Shown here: in pieces, positions 33,502 through 42,145 of the stretch
Numbering within the stretch: position 1 is the first letter of the stretch
Layout: each line of letters begins with the position of its first letter
Assembly: GCF_000379605.1 (NCBI RefSeq)
Contig: NZ_KB902757.1
Coordinates: 158,209-222,208 of the forward strand
Direction of reading: 5' to 3'
From: Rhizobium giardinii bv. giardinii H152
Lineage (GTDB): Bacteria; Pseudomonadota; Alphaproteobacteria; Rhizobiales; Rhizobiaceae
Length of the DNA stretch: 64,000 nucleotides
Position numbers and translations under genes: made by a program
The notes under the pieces: generated by a model
Databases searched by the model: none
Seen by the model: the letters and a program-made list of their open reading frames with translations, nothing else
What the model was told of the DNA's origin: nothing

Positions 33502-33951
33502 GCTGCGCGGGCCGAAACTGGTGAGATACCATTCGCCGGTTCCAAGCATGCAGGTCTGGCCGTTGAAATTGGCGATGCCCTGGTAGGAGTGACGGGTCGT
33601 GGTGAAACTGCGGCAGATGGTGCCGTTCACCTCTTCCTCGGCAATATTGCTGATGACGCCGGCGCTGCCGGAGCTCGAGTTCGCCCAAGGGATCGGGTTT
33701 CCGGTCATCTTCGTCACATCGGCGGAGGAGACGGCATTGCGCACGGTAATGGCATCGACGTTATCCTCCTCATTGCTCGGCTGAGGCACGGAACCGGTGG
33801 CAACGGTCCTGTCGACATCGGAGGAGCTGGCAAGGCCAAGGCCGGCACCCATGCATCCCGACAAGGCGCCGGCGGCGAGACACAGGGCGGCCAATCCCGT
33901 CAACCGGGAGAAAACCTTTGTGTCCTTGATCGACTTTGCTATGTCTTGCAC
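33499..33951 (-). CDS. RT0821/Lpp0805-family surface lipoprotein
   Basis: A roughly 150-residue lipoprotein: the hydrophobic segment RLTGLAALCLAAGALSGC ends in a lipobox Cys (about residue 28), followed by a Gly/Ser-rich stretch and a C-terminal domain GTICRSFTTTRHSYQGIANFNGQTCMLGTGEWYL that is characteristic of the RT0821/Lpp0805 surface protein family. The role is probably structural in the outer envelope. The start is uncertain: GTG 33951 gives a suitable short signal peptide, while an upstream ATG at 34038 would add 29 residues. It is divergent from pdxH. The stop codon is embedded in the palindromic repeat. Confidence 0.75.
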   Translation of the reverse strand: MQDIAKSIKDTKVFSRLTGLAALCLAAGALSGCMGAGLGLASSSDVDRTVATGSVPQPSNEEDNVDAITVRNAVSSADVTKMTGNPIPWANSSSGSAGVISNIAEEEVNGTICRSFTTTRHSYQGIANFNGQTCMLGTGEWYLTSFGPRS

Positions 33952-34079
33952 GGCATACCTGTCAGACTCGAAAGAGCAGCTTCGAGGTCCAAGGACACAT
34001 CGGCAGGCTCTGACATTTTTCTTGGCGGGCGGGACCATCGGGCTCTGTCCGCGCCCACATCACGGCATTGGACGACAAT

Positions 34080-34700
34080 ATGAGCGAGACTGGGTTAACA
34101 ACTGGTGACTTCACGGAAGAGAATGAACCCTTTTCCCTGTTCGGCACGTGGCTGAAAGAGGCCGAGGCGTCGGAGATCAACGATCCCACTGCCGTGGCGC
34201 TGGCAACGGTCGATGCGGACGGGCTGCCGGATGTGCGCATGGTCCTGCTGAAGGATTTCGATCAGCGCGGCTTCGTGTTCTACACCAACTTCGAGAGCCG
34301 CAAGGGCCAGGAAATCCTCGGCAGCATGAAGGCCGCGATGTGTTTCCACTGGAAGACCCTGCGCCGCCAGGTGCGCGTGCGCGGTCCCGTCGAGATCGTC
34401 AGCAACGAAGAGGCGGACGAATATTTCAAGAGCCGCGCCCGCGGCAGCCGCATCGGCGCCTGGGCGTCGAAACAGTCGCGGCCGCTCGAAAGCCGCTTCG
34501 CGCTGGAAAAGGCCGTGGCTGAATATACCGCGCGCTATGTCATTGGTGAAATCCCACGCCCGGACTATTGGTCCGGCTTCCGGATCAAGCCGACGTCGAT
34601 CGAATTCTGGAAGGACGGCGCCTTCCGCCTGCACGACCGCATCGAATTCCGTCGCGAGACGCCGGATGGCAACTGGAGCAAGGTCAGGATGTATCCCTGA
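34080..34700 (+). CDS. pdxH: pyridoxamine 5'-phosphate oxidase
   Basis: A 206-residue FMN enzyme that oxidises pyridoxine- or pyridoxamine-phosphate to pyridoxal phosphate. The sequence runs FGTWLKEAEASEINDPTAVALATVDADGLPDVRMVLLK, then FVFYTNFESRKGQEI, WKTLRRQVRVRGPVE and RGSRIGAWASKQSRPLESR, ending with HDRIEFRRETPDGNWSKVRMYP, a textbook PdxH tail. The ATG at 34080 matches the family start. It needs FMN, whose pathway includes ribB at 24704. It is convergent with the polysaccharide deacetylase gene 20 bp away. Confidence 0.93.
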   Translation: MSETGLTTGDFTEENEPFSLFGTWLKEAEASEINDPTAVALATVDADGLPDVRMVLLKDFDQRGFVFYTNFESRKGQEILGSMKAAMCFHWKTLRRQVRVRGPVEIVSNEEADEYFKSRARGSRIGAWASKQSRPLESRFALEKAVAEYTARYVIGEIPRPDYWSGFRIKPTSIEFWKDGAFRLHDRIEFRRETPDGNWSKVRMYP

Positions 34701-34719
34701 CCGGTGCCGGTTCCGTGGG

Positions 34720-35772
34720 CTAGCTGCCGGCCATCAGCCTGAAGGGAATGCCCGATGCGAGCGCGCTGACATGGCCCGCCTTCTGGAAATGGCCGTTCAG
34801 CGAGATGCGGGGAAGGGCGGTCCGTTCCTGGCCATTGGCCAGAGTGCCCGGCTGCGTGGTAACGGCAGTCGTGAAGCCGAGGTCGCTCGCGATCGCGTGA
34901 TCGCGCGGCGAAACGGTGCCGCTATAGCCATAGGGATAGGCAAACGAGGCGGGCCTGCGGCCGGTGATCCGCTCGACACGCATGGCCGAGCGGTCCATCT
35001 CGCTTCGGGCGGCGTCGTCTGTCAGACGCGCCAGCGCCCGATGCGTGATCGTGTGGGCGCCAAGGCTCGCCAGTGGATTTTCAATGAGTTTCCGCAGGCC
35101 GGCTTCGTCCAGCGTCAGATCGGTCGTCAGCTTCAATGCATCGACGCCCTGAAGATCGGCCATGGCCTTCAGCCGGTCCACCGCTGTCGTTTCGTCGATG
35201 GCATGGATGAAGGCGGCGACACGATCAAAGGCCGCCTGCTTTTGCAACAGCGTCGCGGCCGGCAGCGTCTCCATGTCCTTGTCGAATTGGAACCTGAGGC
35301 TCCTCTGTCGCTCCAGCAGGTCGGCAAGGACCTCCCACCAGAGGACTGCGGTCCTATCGACGAACCCGCCGGCAACGAAGACGGTGAAGGGCACGCGATG
35401 ATGGGAAAAGACCGGGGCGGCGTATTCGAGATTGTTGCGGTAGCCGTCATCGAGCGTGAACGCAGCGACGGGCTGTGGATCGCTCGAGGCAAGATGAGCG
35501 GGCAGGGCGTCGAGCGCAATGAACCGGTAGCCGTCGCGCTTCAGCCGGGTGATCGCGGTATCGAGAAACTCCGGCGTAATCTCCAGATGCGCATTGGGAT
35601 GGAAGGCACGCGGCGCTTTTGGCCGGACGTGATGGAGCGTGAAGATCGCACCGCGCCCGCGTGCGCGGCGCAAAAGGCCGGTCGAACTGACGATACGCGC
35701 GACGTTGAGGCCGCCGGTTATCGCGGCGCGCCTGGCGGCCTTTCGCAGCATGGCTTTCACGGCTGTTGCCAC
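34720..35772 (-). CDS. polysaccharide deacetylase (NodB-homology domain)
   Basis: A 350-residue carbohydrate esterase 4 family protein. The metal/catalytic motif reads AFTLDDGYRNNLEYA (about 104-118, variant of TFDDG), and the second motif is LGAHTITHRALARL (about 238-251). PASFAYPYGYSG is the expected arginine/tryptophan-barrel region. These enzymes remove N-acetyl groups from chitin-like, peptidoglycan or exopolysaccharide sugars. An insertion of about 80 residues lies between the two motifs. The N terminus is basic with no clear signal peptide, so it may act in the cytoplasm during polysaccharide assembly. The substrate is unknown. Confidence 0.82.
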   Translation of the reverse strand: MATAVKAMLRKAARRAAITGGLNVARIVSSTGLLRRARGRGAIFTLHHVRPKAPRAFHPNAHLEITPEFLDTAITRLKRDGYRFIALDALPAHLASSDPQPVAAFTLDDGYRNNLEYAAPVFSHHRVPFTVFVAGGFVDRTAVLWWEVLADLLERQRSLRFQFDKDMETLPAATLLQKQAAFDRVAAFIHAIDETTAVDRLKAMADLQGVDALKLTTDLTLDEAGLRKLIENPLASLGAHTITHRALARLTDDAARSEMDRSAMRVERITGRRPASFAYPYGYSGTVSPRDHAIASDLGFTTAVTTQPGTLANGQERTALPRISLNGHFQKAGHVSALASGIPFRLMAGS

Positions 35773-35864
35773 CCTTCGGGCTGAGGTTTCGAGGGCCCGA
35801 CTTTAATGGCGGCGGCGTTAACACCTGTTGAATCGGCCGTTTGATACCGTCGCGACGGCTGTGC

Positions 35865-37280
35865 TCAGGCTTGCGTCCCGCCGACGGTCATCTCGTTCAT
35901 TCTGAGATGCGGCTGGCCGACCCCGACGGGCACCCATTGACCGCCCTTGCCGCAATTGCCCATGCCGGTGTCGAGCTTCATGTCGTTGCCGATCATGGTG
36001 ATGCGCTGCATCGCGTCCGGGCCGTTGCCGATCAGCATGGCGCCTTTCACCGGCGCGCCGATCTTGCCGTTCTCGATCAGATAGGCCTCGGTGCAGCCGA
36101 AGACGAATTTGCCCGAGGTGATATCGACCTGGCCGCCGCCGAAGGAGACGGCATAGATGCCCTTCTTCACAGACGCGATGATCTCTTCGGGCGTCTTGTC
36201 GCCGGCAAGCATATAGGTGTTGGTCATGCGCGGCATCGGCACATGCGCGTAGGATTCGCGCCGCCCGTTGCCGGTCGGCTTCATGCCCATCAGCCGGGCG
36301 TTCTGGCGGTCCTGCATGTAACCGACGAGCTTGCCGTCGTCGATCAGCACGTTGTAACCGGACGGAGTGCCCTCGTCGTCGATGGTCAGCGACCCGCGGC
36401 GCGCCTCGATCGTGCCGTCGTCGACCACGGTGACGCCCTTGGCGGCGACCGTCTGGCCCATCAGCCCGGCGAAGGCCGACGTCTTCTTGCGATTGAAATC
36501 GCCCTCGAGCCCGTGGCCGACGGCTTCATGCAGCATCACCCCCGGCCAGCCGGAGGAAAGCACCACATCCATGGTTCCGGCCGGCGCGTCGATGGCAGTC
36601 AGATTGACCAGCGCCTGCCGCAACGCCTCGTCGGCCCCGCGCTGCCAGTTGTCGGTGGCAACGAAATCGCCGAAGCCGCGCCGGCCGCCGACACCGTACG
36701 TCCCGGATTCCTGCCGGTCGCCTTCGCCGACGACCACGGAAATGTTGAGCCGAGTCATCGGCCGGATGTCGTGCATGCGCTCGCCGTCGGCGCGCAGGAT
36801 GTCCACCACCTGCCAGCTGGCGGCAATCGAGGCGGTGACCTGCCTTACCTTCGGATCCTTGGCCCGAAGATAAGCGTCGATCTCGGCAAGCAGCGACACC
36901 TTGGCCTCGAAGCTCGGTTCACCGATCGGGTTCTCGTCGCCGTAGAGGCGTCTGTTGGTGCGCTGCGGTGCTGCCGCATAGCTGCCGGAATAGCCGCGGG
37001 TCACCGCGCCGACCGCATCGGCGGCCCGCTTCAAGGCAGAGAGCGAGAGATCGCCCGCATGCGCATAGCCGACCGCTTCTCCGGCGACTGCGCGCAGGCC
37101 AAACCCCTGGTCCGTGTTGAAACTGCCGCCCTTTAGGCGGCCATTGTCGAAGGACAAGGTCTCCGACTGGCTGTGCTCGATGAACAACTCGCCGTCATCG
37201 GCGCCCGACAGCGTCTTGGCCAGCACCTCGCGCACGACCGCCTCGTCGCTGTCGAACAGTTTGATGAGATCGGTGTCCAT
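35865..37280 (-). CDS. tldD: metalloprotease TldD
   Basis: A 471-residue peptidase of the TldD/PmbA family. The zinc motif is MLHEAVGHGLEGDFNRKKTSAF (HExxxH at about 260-265), and GVGGRRGFG and GMGNCGKGGQ are conserved elsewhere. TldD and TldE together degrade unfolded peptides and mature RiPP peptides such as microcin B17; TldE is not encoded here. The start MDTDLIKLFDSD at 37280 has GGAG upstream. The upstream neighbour ialB is on the same strand 78 bp away. Confidence 0.92.
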   Translation of the reverse strand: MDTDLIKLFDSDEAVVREVLAKTLSGADDGELFIEHSQSETLSFDNGRLKGGSFNTDQGFGLRAVAGEAVGYAHAGDLSLSALKRAADAVGAVTRGYSGSYAAAPQRTNRRLYGDENPIGEPSFEAKVSLLAEIDAYLRAKDPKVRQVTASIAASWQVVDILRADGERMHDIRPMTRLNISVVVGEGDRQESGTYGVGGRRGFGDFVATDNWQRGADEALRQALVNLTAIDAPAGTMDVVLSSGWPGVMLHEAVGHGLEGDFNRKKTSAFAGLMGQTVAAKGVTVVDDGTIEARRGSLTIDDEGTPSGYNVLIDDGKLVGYMQDRQNARLMGMKPTGNGRRESYAHVPMPRMTNTYMLAGDKTPEEIIASVKKGIYAVSFGGGQVDITSGKFVFGCTEAYLIENGKIGAPVKGAMLIGNGPDAMQRITMIGNDMKLDTGMGNCGKGGQWVPVGVGQPHLRMNEMTVGGTQA

Positions 37281-37358
37281 GGCGAAGCTCCATATGCTGA
37301 GGATATGGTGCACTATGTAGGGAGAGGTTAGGAGAGGGGCAAGCGGAGATGTCGCCGT

Positions 37359-37898
37359 TCAAGGCAGCGCGTCATATCCGTCGCCGAAGCCCTTGAGGTC
37401 GACAGGGATACCGATGCCTTCTTCCGGCGACTGGAAGACGATGAACGTGGCGGTCGCTCCGCTGCGGAAGGTTTTCAACAGTTCCTCTTCCAGAACCACC
37501 TCGGCGTAGCAGCCATCCGAGAAGCAGCGGACGAAATAGGCGCGGCCGATATCCTTGCCATCGACATTGAGACCGAGGCCGTTGGGCAGCAGGACGCCGA
37601 GCGGTGCAAGCACGCGCAGGATCTTCGCCTTGCGATCGGCCGTCTTCAGGACCACCACCGACAACCCGACTTCCGGACGATCTTCGGCAATGACGTTCTG
37701 CATCAGGGCGCATTGCTCGGCACTTGCCCCCGCCGGCTGGTCGCAGACGATCGACCAGGCGCCGTGGTTCGACTTCACCGTACCCGGTGTGCCTGGCTGT
37801 TGCGCTCCGGGCTGCTGGGCCGCTGCCGTATAGGAAAGAAGAGTGGCGGCAAGCCCGAGCGCCGCGATCGGCAGCCGGGAAAGGAGGGGCAGGCCCAT
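37359..37898 (-). CDS. invasion associated locus B (IalB) family protein
   Basis: A 179-residue periplasmic or envelope protein. The signal peptide is MGLPLLSRLPIAALGLAATLLSYTAAAQ, followed by a QQPG-repeat linker and the IalB domain: GAWSIVCDQPAGASAEQCALMQNV, LRVLAPLGVLLPNGLGLNVDG and YFVRCFSDGCYAEV with paired cysteines. The family is named after a Bartonella protein linked to erythrocyte invasion, but relatives are common in free-living rhizobia where the function is unknown. The ATG at 37898 follows GAGG. It is divergent from the cytochrome oxidase operon, a common arrangement in Rhizobiales. Confidence 0.88.
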   Translation of the reverse strand: MGLPLLSRLPIAALGLAATLLSYTAAAQQPGAQQPGTPGTVKSNHGAWSIVCDQPAGASAEQCALMQNVIAEDRPEVGLSVVVLKTADRKAKILRVLAPLGVLLPNGLGLNVDGKDIGRAYFVRCFSDGCYAEVVLEEELLKTFRSGATATFIVFQSPEEGIGIPVDLKGFGDGYDALP

Positions 37899-38330
37899 GT
37901 AAACCTCAAACTTAAGAATCAGTCCGGCTATTCTTGAAGTGCGTGCACGCAAATGAAAAGCCCCGCGGCGGTACATTCCAGCCCGGTGTGGCGGAAATGG
38001 GGCTCCCGCAGCAGGCGCAGGCGGCAAAGCAAGCCGTAAAGTCGCGAAGGAGCGGCTATCGCCGTAGTGTTGGCAGTCTTAAGTATGGTATAGCCTGCGG
38101 CATCGACATGACATGCCGGATGGTGCCGGTGCGGTCTTCTTCGCCGCGCGCCTACGGAAGACCGCATCGCTCAAGAGCCTGTGCGAAAAGCACGGTTTGC
38201 GCAAAAATGCCGCATGGGCTGGTAGGGACAGATGTTGCGGCGCTGATCAAACTGTGGTTTGAAGCGCTTCAGTATCGCAGGGATTCTGCGTTTCGGTTTG
38301 ATCCTGATCAAGCGCCCAGGGAGACATATT
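37899..38330. other. 432-bp divergent intergenic region ialB / ctaC
   Basis: No gene is convincing here. It contains an inverted repeat at 38131-38165 (GCGGTCTTC with GAAGACCGC), a small palindrome TCAAAC-TGTG-GTTTGA at 38247-38262, and an FNR/FixK-type box at 38298-38311 close to the ctaC start. It should hold both divergent promoters. Confidence 0.6.
38298..38311 (+). promoter_or_regulatory. FNR/FixK-type box in front of the cytochrome oxidase operon
   Basis: TTGATCCTGATCAA is a perfect match to the FNR/FixK/FnrN consensus TTGA-N6-TCAA (TTGAT-N4-ATCAA). It ends 19 bp before the ctaC start codon, so a bound regulator would more likely block than activate a promoter upstream. The motif is seen; the regulatory direction is inferred. 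Confidence 0.6.
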
Positions 38331-39215
38331 GTGAAAAACAAGGCTTATGCAGTTCTGGCATCGATTGCCTGTCTGCTTTTTGCTACGAACGCCTTTGCCG
38401 ACAAGCCGGTCGCTTGGCAGACCAATTTTCAGCCGGCAGCAACCGGAATCATGGAAGAAATCACATGGTTCGAGCACTATACGCTGTGGTTCATCATCCC
38501 GATCACGCTGTTCGTCCTGGCTCTGTTGATCTGGATCGTGATCCGGTTCCGCGAAAAGGCCAATCCGGTTCCTTCCAAGACCAGCCACAACACGATGATC
38601 GAGATCATCTGGACGGTCGGCCCGGTCCTCATTCTGCTCTTCCTGGCCATTCCCTCCTTCCAGCTCCTGACAGCGCAGCTCACGCCGCCGGCAAATCCTG
38701 ACCTGACGGTGAAGGCGACCGGCAACCAGTGGTACTGGTCCTATGAATATGAAGTCGGCGAAAGCCCGCTGACCTTCGACAGCCTGATGATGAAGGAAGA
38801 AGATCGCGCTTCCCTCGGCAAGGAAGACAAGACGGAATATCCGCGTCTTCTCGCCGTCGACAACGAAGTCGTCGTTCCCGTCGGCAAGACCGTCCGCGTT
38901 CTCGTGACCGCCGCAGACGTCATTCACGCCTTCGCCATGCCGGCGTTCGGTGTGAAGATTGATGCCGTTCCCGGCCGCCTCAACGAAACCTGGTTCAAGG
39001 CCGACCGTGAGGGGCTCTACTATGGCCAGTGTTCCGAGCTTTGCGGCAAGGACCATGCCTACATGCCGATCGCCATCCGCGTGGTCAGCGAAGACAAGTA
39101 CAACACTTGGCTTGCTGCCGCCGCCACCAATATCGGTGATGCGAACAAGGCCCTCATGGCTTCCATCGACGGCGCGGAAAAGACCGTCGACGTCGCTGCA
39201 AACGCCGCACAGTAA
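38331..39215 (+). CDS. ctaC: cytochrome c oxidase subunit II (aa3 type)
   Basis: A 294-residue subunit that accepts electrons from cytochrome c through the CuA centre. It starts at GTG 38331 behind AGGGAG. A signal peptide (about 1-24) is followed by two membrane helices (WFIIPITLFVLALLIWIVI and WTVGPVLILLFLAIPSFQLL) and a periplasmic cupredoxin domain. CuA ligands are visible: VIHAFAMPAFG (His) and YGQCSELCGKDHAYM (Cys, Glu, Cys, His, Met). The aromatic electron-entry region is ATGNQWYWSYEY. It is the first gene of the oxidase operon, with subunit I 20 bp downstream. Confidence 0.95.
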   Translation: MKNKAYAVLASIACLLFATNAFADKPVAWQTNFQPAATGIMEEITWFEHYTLWFIIPITLFVLALLIWIVIRFREKANPVPSKTSHNTMIEIIWTVGPVLILLFLAIPSFQLLTAQLTPPANPDLTVKATGNQWYWSYEYEVGESPLTFDSLMMKEEDRASLGKEDKTEYPRLLAVDNEVVVPVGKTVRVLVTAADVIHAFAMPAFGVKIDAVPGRLNETWFKADREGLYYGQCSELCGKDHAYMPIAIRVVSEDKYNTWLAAAATNIGDANKALMASIDGAEKTVDVAANAAQ

Positions 39216-39235
39216 TTCGAAGGGGAACTCGACCC

Positions 39236-40930
39236 ATGGCCGGAACAACCGCGCAACACGATCACCGTCATGATCACGCCCATGATCATGGGCACGACCA
39301 TGACCACGCCCACAAGCCGCTGACCTTCTTCCAGCGTTGGTTTCTGTCGACCAACCACAAGGATATCGGCACGCTCTACCTGATCTTCGCGATCTTCGCC
39401 GGCATCGTCGGCGGCACCCTGTCGGTCTTCATGCGCGCCGAGCTGCAGGAGCCGGGCATCCAGATCTTCCACGGCCTGGCGTCCATGGTCTACGGCTTCG
39501 AGGGCGATGCTGCCATCGACGGCGGCAAGCACATGTTCAACGTGTTCACGACGGCGCACGCGCTGATCATGATCTTCTTCATGGTCATGCCGGCGCTGAT
39601 CGGCGGTTTCGCCAACTGGATGGTGCCGATCATGATCGGCGCGCCGGACATGGCCTTCCCGCGCATGAACAACATCTCCTTCTGGCTGATCATTCCGGCC
39701 TTCCTGCTCGTGCTCCTGTCGATGTTCGTCGAAGGCCCGGCGGGCGCCTATGGGTCGGGCGGCGGCTGGACGGTCTATCCGCCCTATTCGACATCGGGGC
39801 AGCCCGGTCCCTCCATGGACTTGGTGATCCTCGGCCTTCACATCGCCGGCGCCTCGTCGATCCTCGGCGCGATCAACTTCATCACCACCATCCTCAACAT
39901 GCGCGCTCCGGGCATGACGCTGCACAAGATGCCGCTGTTTGCCTGGTCGGTGCTGATCACCGCCTTCCTGCTCTTGCTCTCGCTGCCGGTCCTGGCAGGC
40001 GGCATCACCATGCTGCTCACCGACCGCAACTTCGGCACGGCCTTCTTCGCGCCGGAAGGCGGCGGCGACCCGATCCTGTTCCAGCACCTGTTCTGGTTCT
40101 TCGGCCACCCGGAAGTCTACATCCTGATCCTGCCCGGCTTCGGAATCGTCAGCCACATCGTCTCGACCTTCTCCAGGAAGCCGATCTTCGGTTACCTCGG
40201 CATGGCCTATGCCATGGTCGCCATCGGCGCCGTCGGCTTCATCGTCTGGGCGCACCACATGTACACGGTCGGCATGTCGCTCGACACGCAGCGCTACTTC
40301 GTCTTCGCGACGATGGTCATCGCGGTTCCGACCGGCGTGAAGATCTTCTCGTGGATCGCGACGATGTGGGGCGGCTCGATCCGCTTCACCACGCCGATGG
40401 TCTGGGCGATCGGCTTCATCTTCCTGTTCACCGTCGGCGGCGTCACGGGCGTCCAGCTCGCCAATGCCGGCCTCGACCGTTCGCTGCACGACACCTACTA
40501 CGTGGTTGCCCACTTCCACTACGTTCTGTCGCTCGGCGCCGTCTTTGCGATCTTCGCCGCCTGGTACTACTGGTTCCCGAAGATGACCGGCTACATGTAT
40601 TCGGAATTCCTCGGCAAGCTGCACTTCTGGGTGATGTTCGTCGGCGTCAACCTGGTGTTCTTCCCGCAGCACTTCCTCGGCCTTGCCGGCATGCCGCGCC
40701 GCTACATCGACTATCCGGATGCCTATGCCGGCTGGAACATGGTATCGTCCTACGGCTCCTACATCTCGGCCGTCGGCGTCCTGATCTTCCTCTTCTGCGT
40801 CTTCGAAGCCTTCGCCAAGAAGCGCGTTGCCGGCGACAATCCGTGGGGCGAGGGTGCCAACACGCTGGAGTGGCAGCTGACATCGCCGCCGCCGTTCCAC
40901 CAGTGGGAACAGCTGCCGCGCATCAAGTAA
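39236..40930 (+). CDS. ctaD: cytochrome c oxidase subunit I (aa3 type)
   Basis: A 564-residue heme-copper oxidase core subunit with 12 membrane helices. Heme and CuB ligands are visible: the low-spin heme His in FTTAHALIMIFFMVMP, the cross-linked His-Tyr region WFFGHPEVYILILPGFG, WAHHMYTVG for CuB, and HFHYVLSLGAVFAIFA near helix X. K- and D-channel residues lie in conserved positions, so it should pump protons. The first 30 residues are remarkable: a run of alternating His/Asp (about ten His) before KPLTFFQRWFLSTNHKDIG. That could bind Cu or Zn before assembly, but this is inference. Confidence 0.95.
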   Translation: MAGTTAQHDHRHDHAHDHGHDHDHAHKPLTFFQRWFLSTNHKDIGTLYLIFAIFAGIVGGTLSVFMRAELQEPGIQIFHGLASMVYGFEGDAAIDGGKHMFNVFTTAHALIMIFFMVMPALIGGFANWMVPIMIGAPDMAFPRMNNISFWLIIPAFLLVLLSMFVEGPAGAYGSGGGWTVYPPYSTSGQPGPSMDLVILGLHIAGASSILGAINFITTILNMRAPGMTLHKMPLFAWSVLITAFLLLLSLPVLAGGITMLLTDRNFGTAFFAPEGGGDPILFQHLFWFFGHPEVYILILPGFGIVSHIVSTFSRKPIFGYLGMAYAMVAIGAVGFIVWAHHMYTVGMSLDTQRYFVFATMVIAVPTGVKIFSWIATMWGGSIRFTTPMVWAIGFIFLFTVGGVTGVQLANAGLDRSLHDTYYVVAHFHYVLSLGAVFAIFAAWYYWFPKMTGYMYSEFLGKLHFWVMFVGVNLVFFPQHFLGLAGMPRRYIDYPDAYAGWNMVSSYGSYISAVGVLIFLFCVFEAFAKKRVAGDNPWGEGANTLEWQLTSPPPFHQWEQLPRIK

Positions 40931-41036
40931 GCGCCGCTTTCACTCCGAAGCCGCCGGTAACGGCGGCTTCGCTCCACGTCGGGGAAAACCGGCAAGACGG
41001 CGCGCGATAAGTGCCGAAACGATCCAAGGACGAGAT

Positions 41037-41993
41037 ATGACGGTCATCGAAAATCACGAAGCAATGGGTCCGGAGGGCGGCGCTCGTCTCTCGGAAGCCT
41101 CTGCGCGCGATTTCTTTGAGCTGCTGAAGCCGCGCGTCATGTCGCTGGTGGTGTTCACAGCACTTGCCGGCATGGTGCTGGCGCCGGGCCACATCCATCC
41201 CTTCATCGGCTTCATCGCGATCCTCTGTATCGCCGTTGGCGCCGGAGCCTCCGGTGCGCTCAACATGTGGTACGACGCCGATATCGATGCGGTGATGACC
41301 CGCACGGCGAGGCGGCCGATCCCGGCGGGAAAGATCCTGCCGAAGGAAGCGCTCGCCTTCGGCCTGACGCTCTCTGCCTTCTCGGTCTGCATTCTCGGCA
41401 TCGTCGTCAACTGGCTGTCGGCCGGGCTGCTCGCCTTCACGATCTTCTTCTATGTCGTCATCTACACGATGTGGCTGAAGCGCTCGACGCCGCAGAACAT
41501 CGTCATCGGCGGTGCCGCCGGCGCTTTCCCGCCGATGATCGGCTGGGCCTGCGTGACGAATGGAATTTCGATCGAAAGCATCGTGCTTTTCCTGATCACC
41601 TTCCTGTGGACGCCCGCCCATTTCTGGGCGCTCGCGCTGTTCAAGATGCGCGATTATGGCGCAGTCGGCGTGCCGATGATGCCGAATGTCTGCGGCGAGG
41701 CGACAACCAAGAACCAGATCGTCATCTATGCCGTGCTGACCGCCATGATCGGCGTCGTGCCGACGGCCCTTGGCTTCGCCAGCACCGCCTATGGCACGAT
41801 TGCGCTCTGTCTTGGTCTCGGCTTCATCTGGTACTCGATCGGCGTTCACCGCATGCCGGAAGGTGACGAGAGGATGATCCCCGCCAAGAAACTCTTTGCC
41901 TTCTCGATCCTCTATCTCTTCGCGATCTTCTCCGCGTTGATGGTCGATCATCTGATTGCCACGCTGTGGCTCACCGTCGGAAAGGTTGCCTGA
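41037..41993 (+). CDS. ctaB: protoheme IX farnesyltransferase (heme O synthase)
   Basis: A 318-residue UbiA-type prenyltransferase with about nine hydrophobic helices. It attaches farnesyl diphosphate to heme b, giving heme O for later conversion to heme A. The polyprenyl diphosphate motif is MWYDADIDAVMTRTARRPIPAG (about 79-100), preceded by LLKPRVMSLVVFTALAGM and followed by YTMWLKRSTPQNIVIGGAAGAFPPMIGW. AAGGACGAG lies ahead of the ATG. Its stop overlaps the start of the following small gene by one base. Confidence 0.95.
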   Translation: MTVIENHEAMGPEGGARLSEASARDFFELLKPRVMSLVVFTALAGMVLAPGHIHPFIGFIAILCIAVGAGASGALNMWYDADIDAVMTRTARRPIPAGKILPKEALAFGLTLSAFSVCILGIVVNWLSAGLLAFTIFFYVVIYTMWLKRSTPQNIVIGGAAGAFPPMIGWACVTNGISIESIVLFLITFLWTPAHFWALALFKMRDYGAVGVPMMPNVCGEATTKNQIVIYAVLTAMIGVVPTALGFASTAYGTIALCLGLGFIWYSIGVHRMPEGDERMIPAKKLFAFSILYLFAIFSALMVDHLIATLWLTVGKVA

Positions 41994-42133
41994 TGGAACT
42001 CGTGTCGCTTACGGACGCCCAGAAGAAGTCGCGCCGCGGCCGCAACATCGCGCTCGGCGTCGTGCTCTTCGGCCTCGTTGCCGTCTTCTATGTCGTGACG
42101 CTGATCAAGTTCAGCAGCGGCATGGTGCAGTAG
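41993..42133 (+). CDS. small single-helix oxidase-cluster protein (CoxF-like)
   Basis: A 46-residue protein starting at the ATG inside TGATG, where the ctaB stop ends. It begins MELVSLTDAQKKSRRGRN and has one hydrophobic helix (IALGVVLFGLVAVFYVVTLI) ending KFSSGMVQ. The soluble, positively charged N terminus and one helix are typical of the tiny proteins annotated as CoxF in this position in rhizobial ctaB-ctaG clusters. An assembly role for cytochrome oxidase is inferred from that position only. ctaG starts 12 bp downstream. Confidence 0.8.
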   Translation: MELVSLTDAQKKSRRGRNIALGVVLFGLVAVFYVVTLIKFSSGMVQ

Positions 42134-42145
42134 GATCAACAGCGC

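Noticed and set aside
37899..38330. Possible tRNA or small RNA gene in the ialB-ctaC gap
   Set aside because: The hairpins there do not assemble into a cloverleaf and there is no CCA-type end or clear terminator, so only the regulatory sites are reported.
39059..40900. Minus-strand open frame (613 codons) opposite oxidase subunit I
   Set aside because: Composition is Arg/Asp/Glu/His-rich without any domain, mirroring the codons of a highly conserved membrane protein on the other strand.
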